Assembly: GCA_021234155.1 (NCBI GenBank)
Contig: JAJEKV010000418.1
Coordinates: 126,001-190,000, forward strand
Direction of reading: 5' to 3'
Length of the DNA: 64,000 nt
DNA from: Isoetes taiwanensis
Taxonomy: Eukaryota; Streptophyta; Lycopodiopsida; Isoetales; Isoetaceae
Both the position numbers and the translations under genes were made by a program. The first letter of the stretch is position 1; each line of letters begins with the position of its first letter. The notes beneath the pieces are model-generated. The model had not been told where the DNA came from and searched no databases. It saw nothing but the letters and a program-made list of their open reading frames with translations. Below, piece by piece: positions 11,905 to 23,559 of this stretch.

Positions 11905-12354
11905 TGAACGCCCCCATGGTAGACCGCCGGTATTCGGGAACCATGAATGTGCACAGTAGAAGTTCGAGATTCACCGCATAAATGGGTAGAAGCGACTACT
12001 CATAAACGTCTAGGACGGTTTTTTGATTGGTTAAGGGCATGTCGGTTAGGAACGTCACAATTGGTATCGAAAGCTGTCTCGAAGTTCGAGTCTCCATGGG
12101 TGCCTATATGCATGGGTAATTTGCAAAGACTTGGTAATCATTGTGACATCATTATGACCTTGGATGCTTTCGAGGGCGAGCATAGTTCTAGTGGGAGAGA
12201 CCGAACGGGCCCATGGTAGACCGCTCGAGTATTCGAACCATGAATGTGCCTGTGGGGCGTTCCCGAGACACCGGCATAAATGGGTAGAAGCGACTACTCA
12301 TAAACGTCTAGACGGTTTTGCCCAGTTGGTTAAGGGCATGTCGGTTAGGAACGT
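11905..12354 (+). mobile_element. TRIM-like miniature LTR retrotransposon
   Basis: Two direct repeats of about 150 bp (11905-12057 and ~12203-12354) share blocks such as CCCATGGTAGACCGC, AACCATGAATGTGC, GCGACTACTCATAAACGTC and GCATGTCGGTTAGGAACG. Between them lie only ~145 bp. The interior opens with TTGGTATCGAAAGC (12061-12074), close to the TGGTATCAGAGC primer-binding site complementary to initiator-Met tRNA used by many plant elements. It ends in the purine stretch GTGGGAGAGA (12191-12200), a plausible polypurine tract. There is no coding sequence. Size and layout match terminal-repeat retrotransposons in miniature. Confidence 0.65.
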
Positions 12355-12425
12355 TGGTCTAGTGGGTAGGGTGGGGGTTTGGGGGCAATGTCCGGGGTTC
12401 GAAGTCCGGTGGTAAACCAAAAATT
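12354..12425 (+). mobile_element. tRNA-like pol III promoter boxes (possible SINE head)
   Basis: TGGTCTAGTGG at about 12356 fits the A-box consensus, and GGGGTTCGAAGTCC at about 12398 resembles a B box with one extra base. The spacing is about 40 bases, as in a tRNA gene. No complete tRNA cloverleaf can be drawn, so a SINE-type tRNA-derived head is more likely than a tRNA gene. It sits exactly between the TRIM-like element and the large LTR element. Confidence 0.35.
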
Positions 12426-12433
12426 TATCGCGG

Positions 12434-14890
12434 GCGAGGCTCGCCGAAGTTGACCCTCTAGGCAACTCGGGATCTTGTCAATACCTACGCTAATTCTAGG
12501 TTGGTATGACAAACAATTGAATATGGTGAAGAATTGAATCTTCCTCTTGCCGCCTAAATTGCACACTCAAAACTCAATGAGCAAATACTTGATATCTCAA
12601 TATAATCAAATAACATTAACATCCAAAGAATCCATATTCTCAATGGTTCAAGCATCCATGTTAGCAACTCAATCCTAGAAGCTTCTTGCCCATCCATGAG
12701 CCAGCATTTGGTGCCATCGCCTTGCTCTTTCAATTTGCACATGCACTCTTTGGGGTTAGTCCCTCATTGACTAAGTGGGGATCCCCGGCGCCTCTGCATG
12801 CATGGAAATACTACGGAATCTTGGATAGCAAACATAACAATTCAAAGACACAAGAACCTATGGTGTAACGCTAGACTATGACAATAAAGAAAACATCATG
12901 AACATCAAGAGCAAAGAACACAAACGAGTATCAAACCATCATAAACAAACTCGGGACAATGGGTAGCTCAGCCCCCTACATACAGCCCCCCGATTAGCGG
13001 CATGTTGCCCGCCGACTTACATTCCAAGCCCCAGAAAGCAGGTGGTGGGTGAACCTCAGACCACCATTATCGCATACCCACTTCAACGCCCGGCAATCGA
13101 GGACCTCTTACCATGGGGTTTTCACAAGAGTTGGACGTAGCAATCCCCTGCCGGAGAACTAACGCCCGGTGTCAGAGCACAAGAACCACGGAGAATCACA
13201 GGATGAACATGAGCATGCCGGAGCAACCCAGGCCAATCAGAACTAGAAGTCTTGAGCCAGGAGGTTCCAATAGACATAATTAAATACCAAGACAACAAGA
13301 GAGCAATGCTGAAGACCATGACATGTGAAGTTCATTACAATATTTATTAAATGTGCCTAGATCATACTCTTAGCCCTTGGTTCCAGTTTGCCCATACAAC
13401 CTAACCATGCGAGTAGCTAACTCATTGGTGAAGATCATGATCACAATACAAACATGTGGAGGAAGTTACAAGCCTGACCTGTCATGGATGTAGCTTCAAT
13501 ACCTATATACGTTCTAACGATCAAGGAAAGATACTAACATCTTCTATAATGCAAAACTTACCAAAACCATCTTCCCATGAGGAATACAACGTTCCATAAC
13601 GTTTTATACTTTGAATCCATTAGCTATGATGCTCTTGATAAAATACAATGCAACAACTTGAAAACTTACGATTCTTTTCGGACTAGATGTACTTCATGCT
13701 ATAGTCACATTCAAACCCCCAAGCTTCACATGGCTCTCCTTGTACCAATGTGGACCCGTCTCAATCTCAATAATCCTTGATGTCGGATGACCGCTTATTC
13801 CTATTTCAAGATCCACATGCGAACTTGATTTGAAATCCTTGATGCGCAGGGGTCATTGGACGCTCTACATCCTGGTGCTAGACTACTTTTCAGCATTAGC
13901 CCCATCTCCATGAGCTAAGAAAGATACTTTATCCCAAACCTTAGAATTTTACCATAGTTAGACAATTATCAAACAATGCATATTCTTACTATTATGATGA
14001 TTATTCTTTCGACTCTTCATTTCATGATCTCCTCCTCTTTGCTAAGCTCGAATGCAACCCAATTCCATCTATGAGGACTTAGCTTCATACTAGGACATGC
14101 AAATAAATTGAGAAAGGCAGCAAATACAAGACCAACAAAATAAAGCACAAAACCAAAATGACAAAAACATAACATGAACACAAAATGGGCGTTGGAGAGC
14201 TCGGTCTTGGGCGGATCAATCTAATTCTCGCCTTTTTTAAAGTTTCCATGCTGAATCGGTGCTCTTCATGTAATATTCAGCCATTCTTGACTTAAAATCA
14301 GCCTTCGGGGATGTTTCCAATCATTGATTTTTTCTCTCTAGCCTTATGAGTCTCCAACAAATTCATAATCTATCATATTTGCATGCAAAAATCATGCAAA
14401 AATCATGTGCGCACTAATCATGGCAGCTCATAGCACACCTCAATTGATCGAAAGCAAAACCCCACCTGATAATTTCTTTCCACATAGACCTCTGGACCCC
14501 TTGTAATTGATTGCCTCCAAAGATAGTCTTCTAGCTCCAAGAAGCAAACCAGAAGAATAGGCATAGTGCAGTCAATTCTGACTCAGCATCACTATTTCTG
14601 TCATAACTTTTGCATACGGATGAGTTTTGGCTTTGTCAGACCCATTCCGGAAAGCTTACTTAAAGACCTTTCCAACAAAAGAAAAATCACCTGAAAAGGA
14701 TCTCGGGTTGCCGAGATATGATGCTTCAAATTTCGGGCTCCAAAACTGCCCAGAATTGCCCTCACCTTCATGCTCGCGAACAATCCTTTCTCCAAAGAGA
14801 TAAAACCCTAATCTCATGCTGCATATATGCCATTAATATGTATATACATATATAAATAGGTATATTGACCCATTAGGTGGCCGGGACCTA
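12434..14890 (-). repeat. 3' LTR of the non-coding LTR element (left copy)
   Basis: It is colinear with 15283-17745 over its whole length, with scattered short differences that cluster at CAG/CTG positions. No open frame of interest was found; the short frames inside are not conserved between the two copies. Confidence 0.8.
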
Positions 14891-15264
14891 TTCTGATCTC
14901 CCTTCTAAAAATTAACCCATGTCCTCATGGGTCGTGATAGATTCATTGAAGCATTTCTTGATTCAAATCTCGGATCAAGCATAGCTCAACTCAACTCAAA
15001 ACTTCAGCTCATGTAGCAACTTACTCTACCACGATCATATTCCAATCTTACCAGCACCATCTTACAATTGCTATCATCTTCTTGAACATGCCACAAGAAA
15101 GACCTTACCTTCAACATCGTCAAAATTTGCTTGCCTTGGCATCTTCAACCACCTCTAGATATTGCTTATCCCTCTAAGGATACCATCTCTTGATGTCTCT
15201 GAAAAGAAAGATCATTAGCATCACAATGCCACAACCAAACGAGCCAACTCCCAAAGATCCAACA

Positions 15265-15278
15265 TTGCTCGATACCAA
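15265..15278 (-). promoter_or_regulatory. Primer-binding site, tRNA-iMet type
   Basis: The plus strand reads GCTCGATACCAA; the minus strand therefore reads TTGGTATCGAGC, one small indel away from the common plant TGGTATCAGAGC site. It lies within a few bases of the inner end of the right LTR, as expected for priming of minus-strand cDNA. Confidence 0.7.
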
Positions 15279-15282
15279 CTAT

Positions 15283-17745
15283 GACGAGCCCCTGCCGAAA
15301 GTTGACCCTCTAGGCAACTTCGGGATCTTGTCAATACTACGCTAATTCTAGGTTGGTATGACAAACAATTGAATATGGTGAAGAATTGAATCTTCCTCTT
15401 GGTAATGACTAAATTGCACACCTCAAAACTCAATGAGCAAATACTTGATATCTCCATATAATCAAATAACATTAACATCCAAAGAATCCATATTCTCAAT
15501 GGTTACAACATCCATGTTAGCAACTCAATCCTAGAAGCTTCTTGCCCATCCATGAGCCATTGTTTGTTGGTGCCATCGCCTTGCTCTTTCTTGCACATGC
15601 ACTCACGGGGTTAGTCCTCGTGACTAAGTGGGGATCCCCGGGCTGCCTCTGCATGCATGGAAATACTTTGGAATCTTGGATAGCAAACATAACAATTCAA
15701 AGACACAAGAACCTATGGTGCAACGCTAGACTATGACAATAAAAAAAAACATCATGAACATCAAGAGCAAAAGAACATAACCAGTATCAAACCATTATAA
15801 ACAAACTCAGGGACAATGGGTAGCTCAGCCAGCCTACATCTAAAGCCCCTGTTAGCGACATGTTGCCCGGCCGACTTACATTCCAAGCCCTCAGCGGTGG
15901 GTGGGGTGAACCTCGTATCGCATACCCTCTCACCCGCGTCGGCCTTCGGAGGACCTCTTACCATGGGGTTTCACAAGAGTTGACCGACGTAGCAATCCCC
16001 GCCAGGAGAACTAACGCCCGGTGTCACAGAAAGCACAAGAACCACAGAGAATCACAGATGAACATGAGCATGCCGGAGCAACCTAGGCCACCAGAACCTA
16101 GAAGCAGGCCAGGAGGTTCCAATAGACATAATTAAATACCAAGACAACAAGAGAGCAATGCAAAGACCATGACATGTGAAGTTCATTACAATATTTATTA
16201 AACATGTGCCTAGATCATACTTCTCTTAGCCCTTGTCGAGGTTGCCCATACAACCCTAACCATGCCGAAGTAGCTAACTCATTGGTGAAGATCATGATCA
16301 CAATACAAACATGTGGAGGAAGTTACAAGCCCTTTTTGTCATGGATGTAGCTTCAATACCTATATCACGTTCTTGATCAAGGAAAGATACTAACATCTTC
16401 TATAATGCAAAACTTACCTCAAAACCATCTTCCCATGAGGAATACAACGTTCCATAACGTTTTATACTTTGAATCCATTAGCTATGATGCTCTTGATAAA
16501 ATACAATGCAACAACTTGAAAACTTCTGATTCGCCAAGACGGACTAGATGTACTTCATGCTATAGTCACATTCAGAAACCCCAAGCTTCACATGGCTCTC
16601 CTTGTACCAATGTGGACCCGTCTCAATCTCAATAATCCTTGATGTCGGATGACCGCTTATTCCTATTTCAAGATCCACATGCGAACTTGATCTTTGAAAT
16701 CCTTGATGCCGAGGGGTCGTTGACGCTCTACATGTGCTAGACTACTTTTCAGCATTAGCCCCATCTCCATGAGCTAAGAAAGATACTTTATCCCAAACCT
16801 TAGAATTTTACCATAGTTAGACAATTATCAAACAATGCATATTCTTACTATTATGATTATTCTCCTCGACTCTTCATGTTCGATCTCCTCTCAACGCTAA
16901 GCTCGAATGTAACCCAATTCCATCTATGAGGACTTAGCTTCATACTAGGACATGCAAATAAATTGAGAAAGGCAACAAATACAAGACCAACAAAATAAAG
17001 CACAAAACCAAAATGACAAAAACATAACATGAACACAAAATGGCGTTGGAGAGCTCGGTCGGCCGACCGGATCCAATCTAATTCCGCCTTTTTTTAAAGT
17101 TTCCATCTTTGAATCGGTGCTCTTCATGTAATATTCAGCCATTCTTGACTTAAAATCAGCCTTTGAGGGATGTTTCCAATCATTGATTTTCTTCTCTAGC
17201 CTTATGAGTCTCCAACAAATTCATAATCTATCATATTTGCATGCAAAAATCATGTGCGCAGACTAATCATGGCAGCTCATAGCACACCTCAATTGATCAA
17301 AAGCAAAACCCCACCTGGTAATTTCTTTCCACATAGACCTCTGGACCCCTTGTAATTGATTGCGCCTCCAAAGATCGTCTTCTAGCTCCAAGAAGCAAAC
17401 TGCAGAAGAATAGGCATAGTGCAGTCAATTCTGACTCAGCATCACTATTTCTGTCATAACTTTTGCATACGGATGAGTTTTGGCTTGATCAGACCCATTC
17501 CGGAAAGCTTACTTAAAGACCTTTCCAACAAAAGAAAAATCACCTGAAAAGGATCTCGGGTTGCCGAGATATGATGCTTCAAATTTCGGGCTCCAAAACT
17601 GCCCAGAATTGCTCCCTACCTTCATGCTCTGCAACAATCCTTTCTCCAAAGAGATAAAACCCTAATCTCATGCTGCATATATGCCATTAATATGTATATA
17701 CATATATAAATAGGTATATTGACCCATTAGGTGGCCAGGACCGTT
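15283..17745 (-). repeat. 5' LTR of the non-coding LTR element (right copy)
   Basis: Partner of 12434-14890. Its outer end (plus-strand right end) diverges from the left copy right after GGTGGCCAGGACC (17730-17742), followed by GTTACAGCGCC. On the minus strand the LTR would then begin TGTAACGGTCC. Confidence 0.78.
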
Positions 17746-17759
17746 ACAGCGCCTGGTGA

Positions 17760-18950
17760 TTGCTTGCTGCATCGGCTCCTTCATTTCCAGAATATGCAGT
17801 TAACAACTGTCATGATGAACATATTGAACCAGACAAGCAAATAATTATTGGCAAAACAAAGCTGTAAGTGTAAAGAATAAAACGCACTTGCTCATGAGAG
17901 GAATATGCAATTTTGAAACATAACAAAAGGTTTAGAGTAAGCTTCGAAGCTGCATCATATTGGTCAAGTACAACCATTTTGCCACTCGAGAACCATTTCT
18001 GCTAATTCATATCCAATTATCGCTTTATGTATTGTCGAATATAAATATTAAGATGGAGACTTTGAGCTTCCCTAGAACATCACGCATAATCCAAAGCCCT
18101 TGCTGCTTTGATGCAATGTAGAGACTTTCTGAGTCTTGGACTTAAAAGAAGATGCTGCTGCATGATACCACTCAGGACATACATTTGCCACCATTTCAAC
18201 ATAGAAATTAGAGGGCATTACTAAAACATTCTGATCCTTGAAGGCTATATATTGAAGACTTAGCCTTAGCATCATGCTTGTAGCCTTGGCAAAACTAAAC
18301 AAACAAATTTTTGGAAGAGGTCATTTGTAACACAGTGCTTTCTAACCTTCTGAAATTTCTCAACTCTATTGGCTCTATAAGTTGATAAATGTATCTTTAC
18401 AACATCAACTGGCACCTTTATTTGATGCAAAGAGGCAAGATTTGGATAAATGCAAGTCAATATCAACAAAGAAAACCACTGTATTCTCTCAAAGCAAATA
18501 ATAATAAATTGACATAGGCAAGAGGTGCAGCAGCATGACCTTAGATAGGAAAGTATGGTCTAGATGATTTGGGGCTTCACGTTTAGGCCTGTCTTTTATC
18601 CCCCCCTGTGACTAGAGCAGAAAATGTCAATGTTTCTGATATAAAACATGGGCAAATTATGAAATCCTGAAAGGCTTGCTCCGCTAAAACTTTGAAAGTT
18701 AGAAAATAGAATTTGAATGCAGACTAACAGAGGAAACAAACCTTATAGATGTAAAAAATATATAGACCTTACAAATGATTGCTCCTTACCTCTCTATACC
18801 AATGAGGTGCGCTCTTCCTACATGTCCAGCATGTGAATCTAAATTGTTTGTTAAATGCTTCTCAACCCAACCAATAATCTGGCTAATCTCTCCACCGAAC
18901 TTGCAATAACTGAACCGACTATCCTTGACAAACAAATTTCTCCTGGTTTA
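17760..18950 (-). CDS. Unrecognised multi-exon gene, partial
   Basis: Several minus-strand segments look like real exons because they have canonical splice borders and non-repetitive composition. One (about 18946-18790) reads KDSRFSYCKFGGEISQIIGW onward and ends at a GAGAG/GTAAGG donor. A second (18415-18347) has 23 codons, VPVDVVKIHLSTYRANRVEK and on, ending AAG/GTTAGA. A third (about 18290-18072) includes KDQNVLVMPSNFYVEMVANV. A fourth (about 17990-17889) includes KMVVLDQYDAASKLTLNLLL. I do not recognise the protein. The large LTR element begins right next to the last segment, so the gene may have been interrupted by that insertion. Upstream exons may lie beyond 18950. Confidence 0.4.
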
Positions 18951-19233
18951 AAATGTGTTGGTTGTGTTGAACCATTGTGGCATATTGCAAGTCAAAGACA
19001 ACTAGACATACAAGCAATTTAGATACAGATACGAACAAAGTGATATTTGCATGTGTTCTTTAGTGCATGGGTAGAAGCATGAAAGGGTGGGCAAAAAAAG
19101 TGCCCGTATTTTACATTTACAAATTCAAAATGTAAGGAAATCCCTCCCCGTAAATTATTATTCTTGGAATGAATCATTAATAGGGCAAATAATTTTGAAC
19201 TCTCCTCCCGCCTCGTTCAACCTTCCTCCCCGC

Positions 19234-19425
19234 CGAACCTCCATAGCCCAAAAGCTTGACATCCATATTCGAACCTCCATAGCCGAAAGCTTGACATCCA
19301 TATTCGAACCTCCATAGCCGAAAGCTTGACATCCATATTCCGAACCTCCATAGCCGAAAAGCTTGACATCCATATTCGAACCTCCATAGCCAAGATCGGG
19401 ACCTCCATAGCCAAAAGCTTGCATT
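19234..19425. repeat. Minisatellite, ~35-36-bp unit, about 5.5 copies
   Basis: The unit begins CGAACCTCCATAGCC and continues AAAAGCTTGACATCCATATT. Units start near 19234, 19270, 19305, 19341 and 19376, and a degenerate sixth is at about 19398-19425. Units differ by one or two bases, mainly in the run of A before GCTT. Translated frames across it are repetitive and need not be coding. Confidence 0.9.
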
Positions 19426-19656
19426 TTCGAGAGTCAAGCACGTGGAAGAGATCATGACTAAAACTTGACTTGGAACAAAGACATCTCCAAGGAAATCTCC
19501 TCGCAACAAACTGTAAAGCCCATGCCAAGGTCTCCCACTAGAACCGCCAGAAAACTCAAGAGTGGGTCTTCTTGATCGGGAGGTCTTGTCACCGAGTTTG
19601 ACAAGGTAAGCATCAAGCTTTAGGAGCAACAATTTTGATAGCATGTTTCGTGGCTA

Positions 19657-20626
19657 GTGCAAATAGTGCGGGGATGTTTGGGGTTCAAGCCCCCGGCTGT
19701 TAGGGGTTATCAAGAGTCTGCGAGGATTAAGCCCGGTTGGATGGCGATTTTTTTCGTGTATGAGCACGTTTTTTGTAGGAGGGACATTGCAAATCATCAC
19801 ATTCCATTGTATTTTGCCCGAGCATATGCACTTCATTACAAAGGAGTAAGCATTGATTGGGATGAGGTGAAAGCAAGTGCAAGTCTTCATTCAAAAGGCT
19901 CTACAAAGAAAGTCTTCCAATGTTAAAGCTATTAAATGTATGCCTCGGGTAGAATTGGGGCAGCAGTTGGAAATGATGAAAAGGTGGAGGGAAACAAGAG
20001 CATTAGATTCTCGGCCTCCATGCTTGATGAAATATGATTTTAAAAGAGAAAAGGAAAACAATGGAAATTGAACTTTGAAGCATGAGAGTGATAAGAGCTT
20101 TTGACAAGACTTGTAAGAGTAAAGATGCAAAATATGTGAGCAATTCAAAGATTATGGCGGTGTTTAAAAGCAAGCGGGAAGCCAAGCCCGATGTGCAAAT
20201 GGCTTTGGCATCCCATTTAGAGGAGGAGAATCAAGTTATATTGCTGACTTAGATGCTCTAATGATTCCCATTGATTGTTTAAAGGCTGATTTGCAAGAAT
20301 TAGAAGTCGTCATTGAAAAAATCAGCAAGGATTTGGAAGTTAATTCCAACCGTGAGAATAGAATAAAGGAGATGACTAAGCATTTGGAAAGATCAGACCC
20401 GATAGGCCTGCATCCCGATCCCCATACTGGCAAAGAAGACGGAGCTTCATTCTCACATATAAGCAATACTTGGCAAAGCTGCAATGATTGCCTTGACTCG
20501 ACCATGGTAATATCTCCACTTTGTGGTCATACATATTGTCTATTTTGTCTTATATTGGGTGGTTTCAACGATTTAATACATGTGTACATGATTGTTTATG
20601 GTCCGAGGACCTGCGACATTGCTTAG
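19657..20626 (+). CDS. Possible fragmented gene with coiled coil and half a RING-type zinc motif; unrecognised
   Basis: Three open segments lie in line on the plus strand (19657-19926, 19877-20071, 20261-20626), separated by frame changes. The last begins with a coiled-coil-like stretch (LKADLQELEVVIEKISKDLE) and contains CNDCLDSTMVISPLCGHTYC followed by LFC. This is a C-x2-C-x10-C-x-H-x2-C-x2-C arrangement, the first six ligands of a RING finger. The final C-x2-C pair is not seen in frame and may lie in another exon or after a frameshift. I do not recognise the first part (RRDIANHHIPLYFARAYA). It could be a decayed gene or a transposon-captured fragment. Confidence 0.35.
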
Positions 20627-20639
20627 GAATTCCTCCGAA

Positions 20640-22050
20640 GGTACATCTATTTCTATTTTGATTACATAATTAGTTTGAGTGTACTTAGATGTAGTTAGTT
20701 TCCATCATGTACATAAGCGTATTAACATTTGATTTGGCGTGGTTTTGTCTTTCTTGTAAAGAGGAAATGTATTTGCTTCGTATTTTACATTTACATGTGC
20801 CATGAAGTGCTTTTTCGGAATTCCTTTTGTGGTGTATTAATAGGGTGTATTGTATTGATTGGTGACTTTGCATTTACATGTGATCTTAAATGCATATGAA
20901 TTTGGTATTTGAGTTTCCTTTACATTCAATCTTGAATGATGTATTTGATAGGGTGTATTGATAAAATATTTTGTTCAAATACATTTGAATTTAGTATTTG
21001 GTTTTCCTTTACATTGTGATAGCTATGTACACTAATGTACTTCTATTTTGTCGTTACATTATCGCGAGAAAGTTTGCCTGTAGTAAAAATCTACTTGCAT
21101 GTAATTAACATTTGTTCTTTTTGATTTGCATCCGATTGTTTTTCTTGATTTTGCTTCTATCTACTCTATATCTCCCCTTGATTCTGAATCAAGTGTTACA
21201 TTTCTTATTGACACCCAATTGTGTCAATGCGCACATGGGTAGTATCAAGAAAGGAAGAAGTAAAGTCAGGGTAAACTAAACAATTCATGTTTCGTGCACT
21301 ATCTATGCTTAAGTTCCAATATAGCAAAATTTCATGTTGTAGGTGAAAAGAAGAATGTTATTGAGAAGGGGTTGCATTTACCATTCTCGGACTTCCCATG
21401 AACCCCGCACAAAAGATGCTTTGCTATCGATGTTGGAAGTCCATCCACATCTACATCACCTTTGAGAATTGCAACAACTCATAAGCAATGGGGGCAGGAT
21501 TTGGAGACAGAGGGGTATGTGGAAGGTAGGGTGATTACATTCCGATTACATTAAGATTGCATCATTTGTAGTTAGAGTTCACTAATGTTCAATATTTTGC
21601 AAAGAGAGGTTGTTTTCAAAAAAAGAGATCCCACTGCAAGAAGCCGAAATGCTATTATTGAGCAACTCCACAAAGCCCAAAGTAATTCTCTCCTTTCGTG
21701 GTTTCTATTTTTTTTTTTTGTATTTTGAAACTTACGTTGACGTGTTTACGATAAAATTATCAAGATGTTGGTGACGACATTGAAAACAGTCTTCGGTTGC
21801 TGTTTTTCAAGTTGAGGAAAAGGCTTGTTCTTTGGCGTGCACGTGTTTTTTTTTTGTCCGGCTTTCAAAACATTAGAATGAAGCACTTTCTTGTCTTGAG
21901 ACTTGCGGCGATTCAAAGGAGCTAGATGATGTTGAAGAAGCCTTGGAGATTGCAGCCAAGGCAACGACTAAATTTATGGTCAAAGTCGATGCCAAAACAA
22001 ATTGAAAAAAGAGAGCAAAAACTAGAGGGACATCCACGCAAAAGCGGTAA
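20640..22050. other. AT-rich stretch without a recognisable gene
   Basis: Loose repeats of TTTACATT and GGGTGTATTGAT-type words occur at about 20770-21020. Homopolymer T runs lie at 21709-21719 and 21847-21856. No protein family was recognised on either strand. Confidence 0.5.
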
Positions 22051-22058
22051 TTGCTAGC

Positions 22059-22311
22059 TTACATTGACTTACTTATACTTCAATAGCTTATTATATTTTA
22101 CTCGTTTTTGCGTGTCTAAACCATGGAAATAGAGATTGGAAGGTATCAATTTATGCTTTATTGTCATGGATCAATTGTTAATATGACACTAACATTGACT
22201 TACTTATACTTCAAGAGCTTATTATATTCTACTCGTTTGCAGGTGTCTAAACCCATCGGAAAAGAGAGATTGGAAGGTATCAATTTATGCTTTATTGTCA
22301 TGGATCAATTG

Positions 22312-22313
<2 letters not shown>
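22059..22313 (+). repeat. Tandem duplication, ~130-bp unit
   Basis: The segment starting ATTGACTTACTTATACTTCAA (first base of each copy near 22062 and 22194) occurs twice in tandem, sharing GAGATTGGAAGGTATCAATT and TTGTCATGGATCAATTG. The second unit is split: after GGATCAATTGTT it is interrupted by the insertion at 22314-23546 and resumes at 23547 with the same words and AATATGACACTAACAT. Confidence 0.85.
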
Positions 22314-22342
<29 letters not shown>

Positions 22343-23546
22343 AACGGGGTTGTTTTTTATATTATATATAAATCAAGAGTACAATGTTTGATGTTAATAG
22401 AGAATTACTACAGGAGTAATCTCGACATCTTCATTCTCTACAAACACAAACTTATTTGTTTGCTCCAAAAGCTGATATACATGAAGCCCATATAACTCTT
22501 TCCGAAAAGTCGATAGTCATGAATATTTCTCATAAATCTCCTCACCTAGTAAACTGAGAGTGGCCGATGATGCAAGGAAAAGCCCAAGAGGCCCCCGAAT
22601 GAATCAAATCATGTAGCAAAATCCCATGAATTTTTCTATATTATTGAATAGAAGAGGGATACCTTACTGCATAAGGTCTAGCAACATATCAGTCTGCCAG
22701 TAGCAACATAACAGAAGCTCAAGTTTAAACTTGAACAAGCTCTCACTCATGCATAATAGTGCAGGAGCATAACCAAATCAAGCATATCAGTACTCGAATT
22801 TGGCTATGAGGTTCTTGGCATAGCAGTACCAAAGTTAATCAAGCAGGAAACTTGAAAAAACTACTACTCAAGGCATAGCAAAGCATTCGAGTAGGAACCG
22901 AGTGCTTAAGAAATCATTATGCTTGCTACCAAAGCATACAACCCTGGTTTCAGATTTTCCATTCCAAATCAATAAACATGTACTAACACAAACCATTACG
23001 CTAACCCGACAAGAATCTTTTCGATCACCCAATGCATAAAGCGTACCTTTCGCTAGAAAGAAAGAGTGGGAAGACGAGTTTGGCCCAAAGTAAAAAAAGA
23101 ACCTTGATAAGGAAAGAAATAGAACCAAGAACACGGGCGCATCTCTTTTCTAGCACTTGCCTAGAATTTGCTCCATCTTATGGGCATCCACGCCCGTTTC
23201 AATGTGCATTTTGCAAGAAAGCCACATCGCAACTCCAGCCTTTGAAGAAATGCAGGCCCGACTTACAAGCAAGCATGCATCCTGCTCCATTAGAAGCAAG
23301 AGAACAAAAAGCCACGTTAGAGGCATTACCCATTTATTGCTAGAAAAACCGCTCGATGCTTCAAGAACCCTCGCCTTGTGAACCAAAAGGTTCTTTCCAC
23401 GGCGGCCGAATCTCTTGCTAGCAATCAAATTGAGTTAGAGAGCCTTGGATTTGTAGCAAAGGTGCGAGATTAGGGAGAGAGGGCGGTCCCTCTCTCACGG
23501 AAGCCTAGCCTAGCGGAGAAGCGCGCCAAGAAACGGCATTCTCTTT
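22314..23546 (-). mobile_element. Retroposed ~1.23-kb insertion with poly(A) tail and 13-bp target-site duplication
   Basis: TGGATCAATTGTT stands at 22301-22313 and again at 23547-23559, flanking the insert exactly. The left end is a long T run (22314-22337), so on the minus strand the insert ends in poly(A). Target-primed reverse transcription by LINE machinery gives this signature. The host sequence is the tandem repeat described at 22059, whose second unit continues after the right duplication; this confirms the insertion boundaries. On the minus strand the insert starts near CAAAAGAGAATGCCG. It holds a 92-codon frame (23428-23150, starting MIASKRFGRRGKNLL) of unknown identity and no reverse transcriptase. 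It may be a processed pseudogene, a retroposed non-coding RNA or a non-autonomous LINE derivative. Confidence 0.8.
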
Positions 23547-23559
23547 TGGATCAATTGTT

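Larger units (their letters stand above)
12434..17745 (-). mobile_element. Non-coding LTR retrotransposon with ~2.45-kb LTRs and ~390-bp interior
   Basis: Two near-identical direct copies occur at about 12434-14890 and 15283-17745. On the minus strand the right-hand copy ends in a CGTCA-type terminus, followed at once by TTGGTATCGAGC (15266-15277), a tRNA-iMet-type primer-binding site. This gives the orientation: 5' LTR on the right, 3' LTR on the left. AGAAGGGAGA (rc of 14903-14912) is a candidate polypurine tract. The interior (about 14890-15270) has no gag or pol. The element is therefore non-autonomous, with LTRs six times longer than its interior. A right terminus of TGTAAC type is likely, but both ends are uncertain by several bases. 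Confidence 0.8.

Noticed and set aside
12353-12425. A complete tRNA gene
   Set aside because: A-box and B-box words are present, but no acceptor stem or anticodon arm can be formed, so only a tRNA-derived head is supported.
19158-19644. Overlapping minus-strand frames with a YGGSNMDVKL-type repeat
   Set aside because: Three frames across the minisatellite are open together, so the peptide repeat only mirrors the DNA repeat.
22123-22371. 82-codon frame running into a Phe stretch
   Set aside because: It crosses the target duplication and the poly(T) end of the retroposed insert, so it is not a gene.
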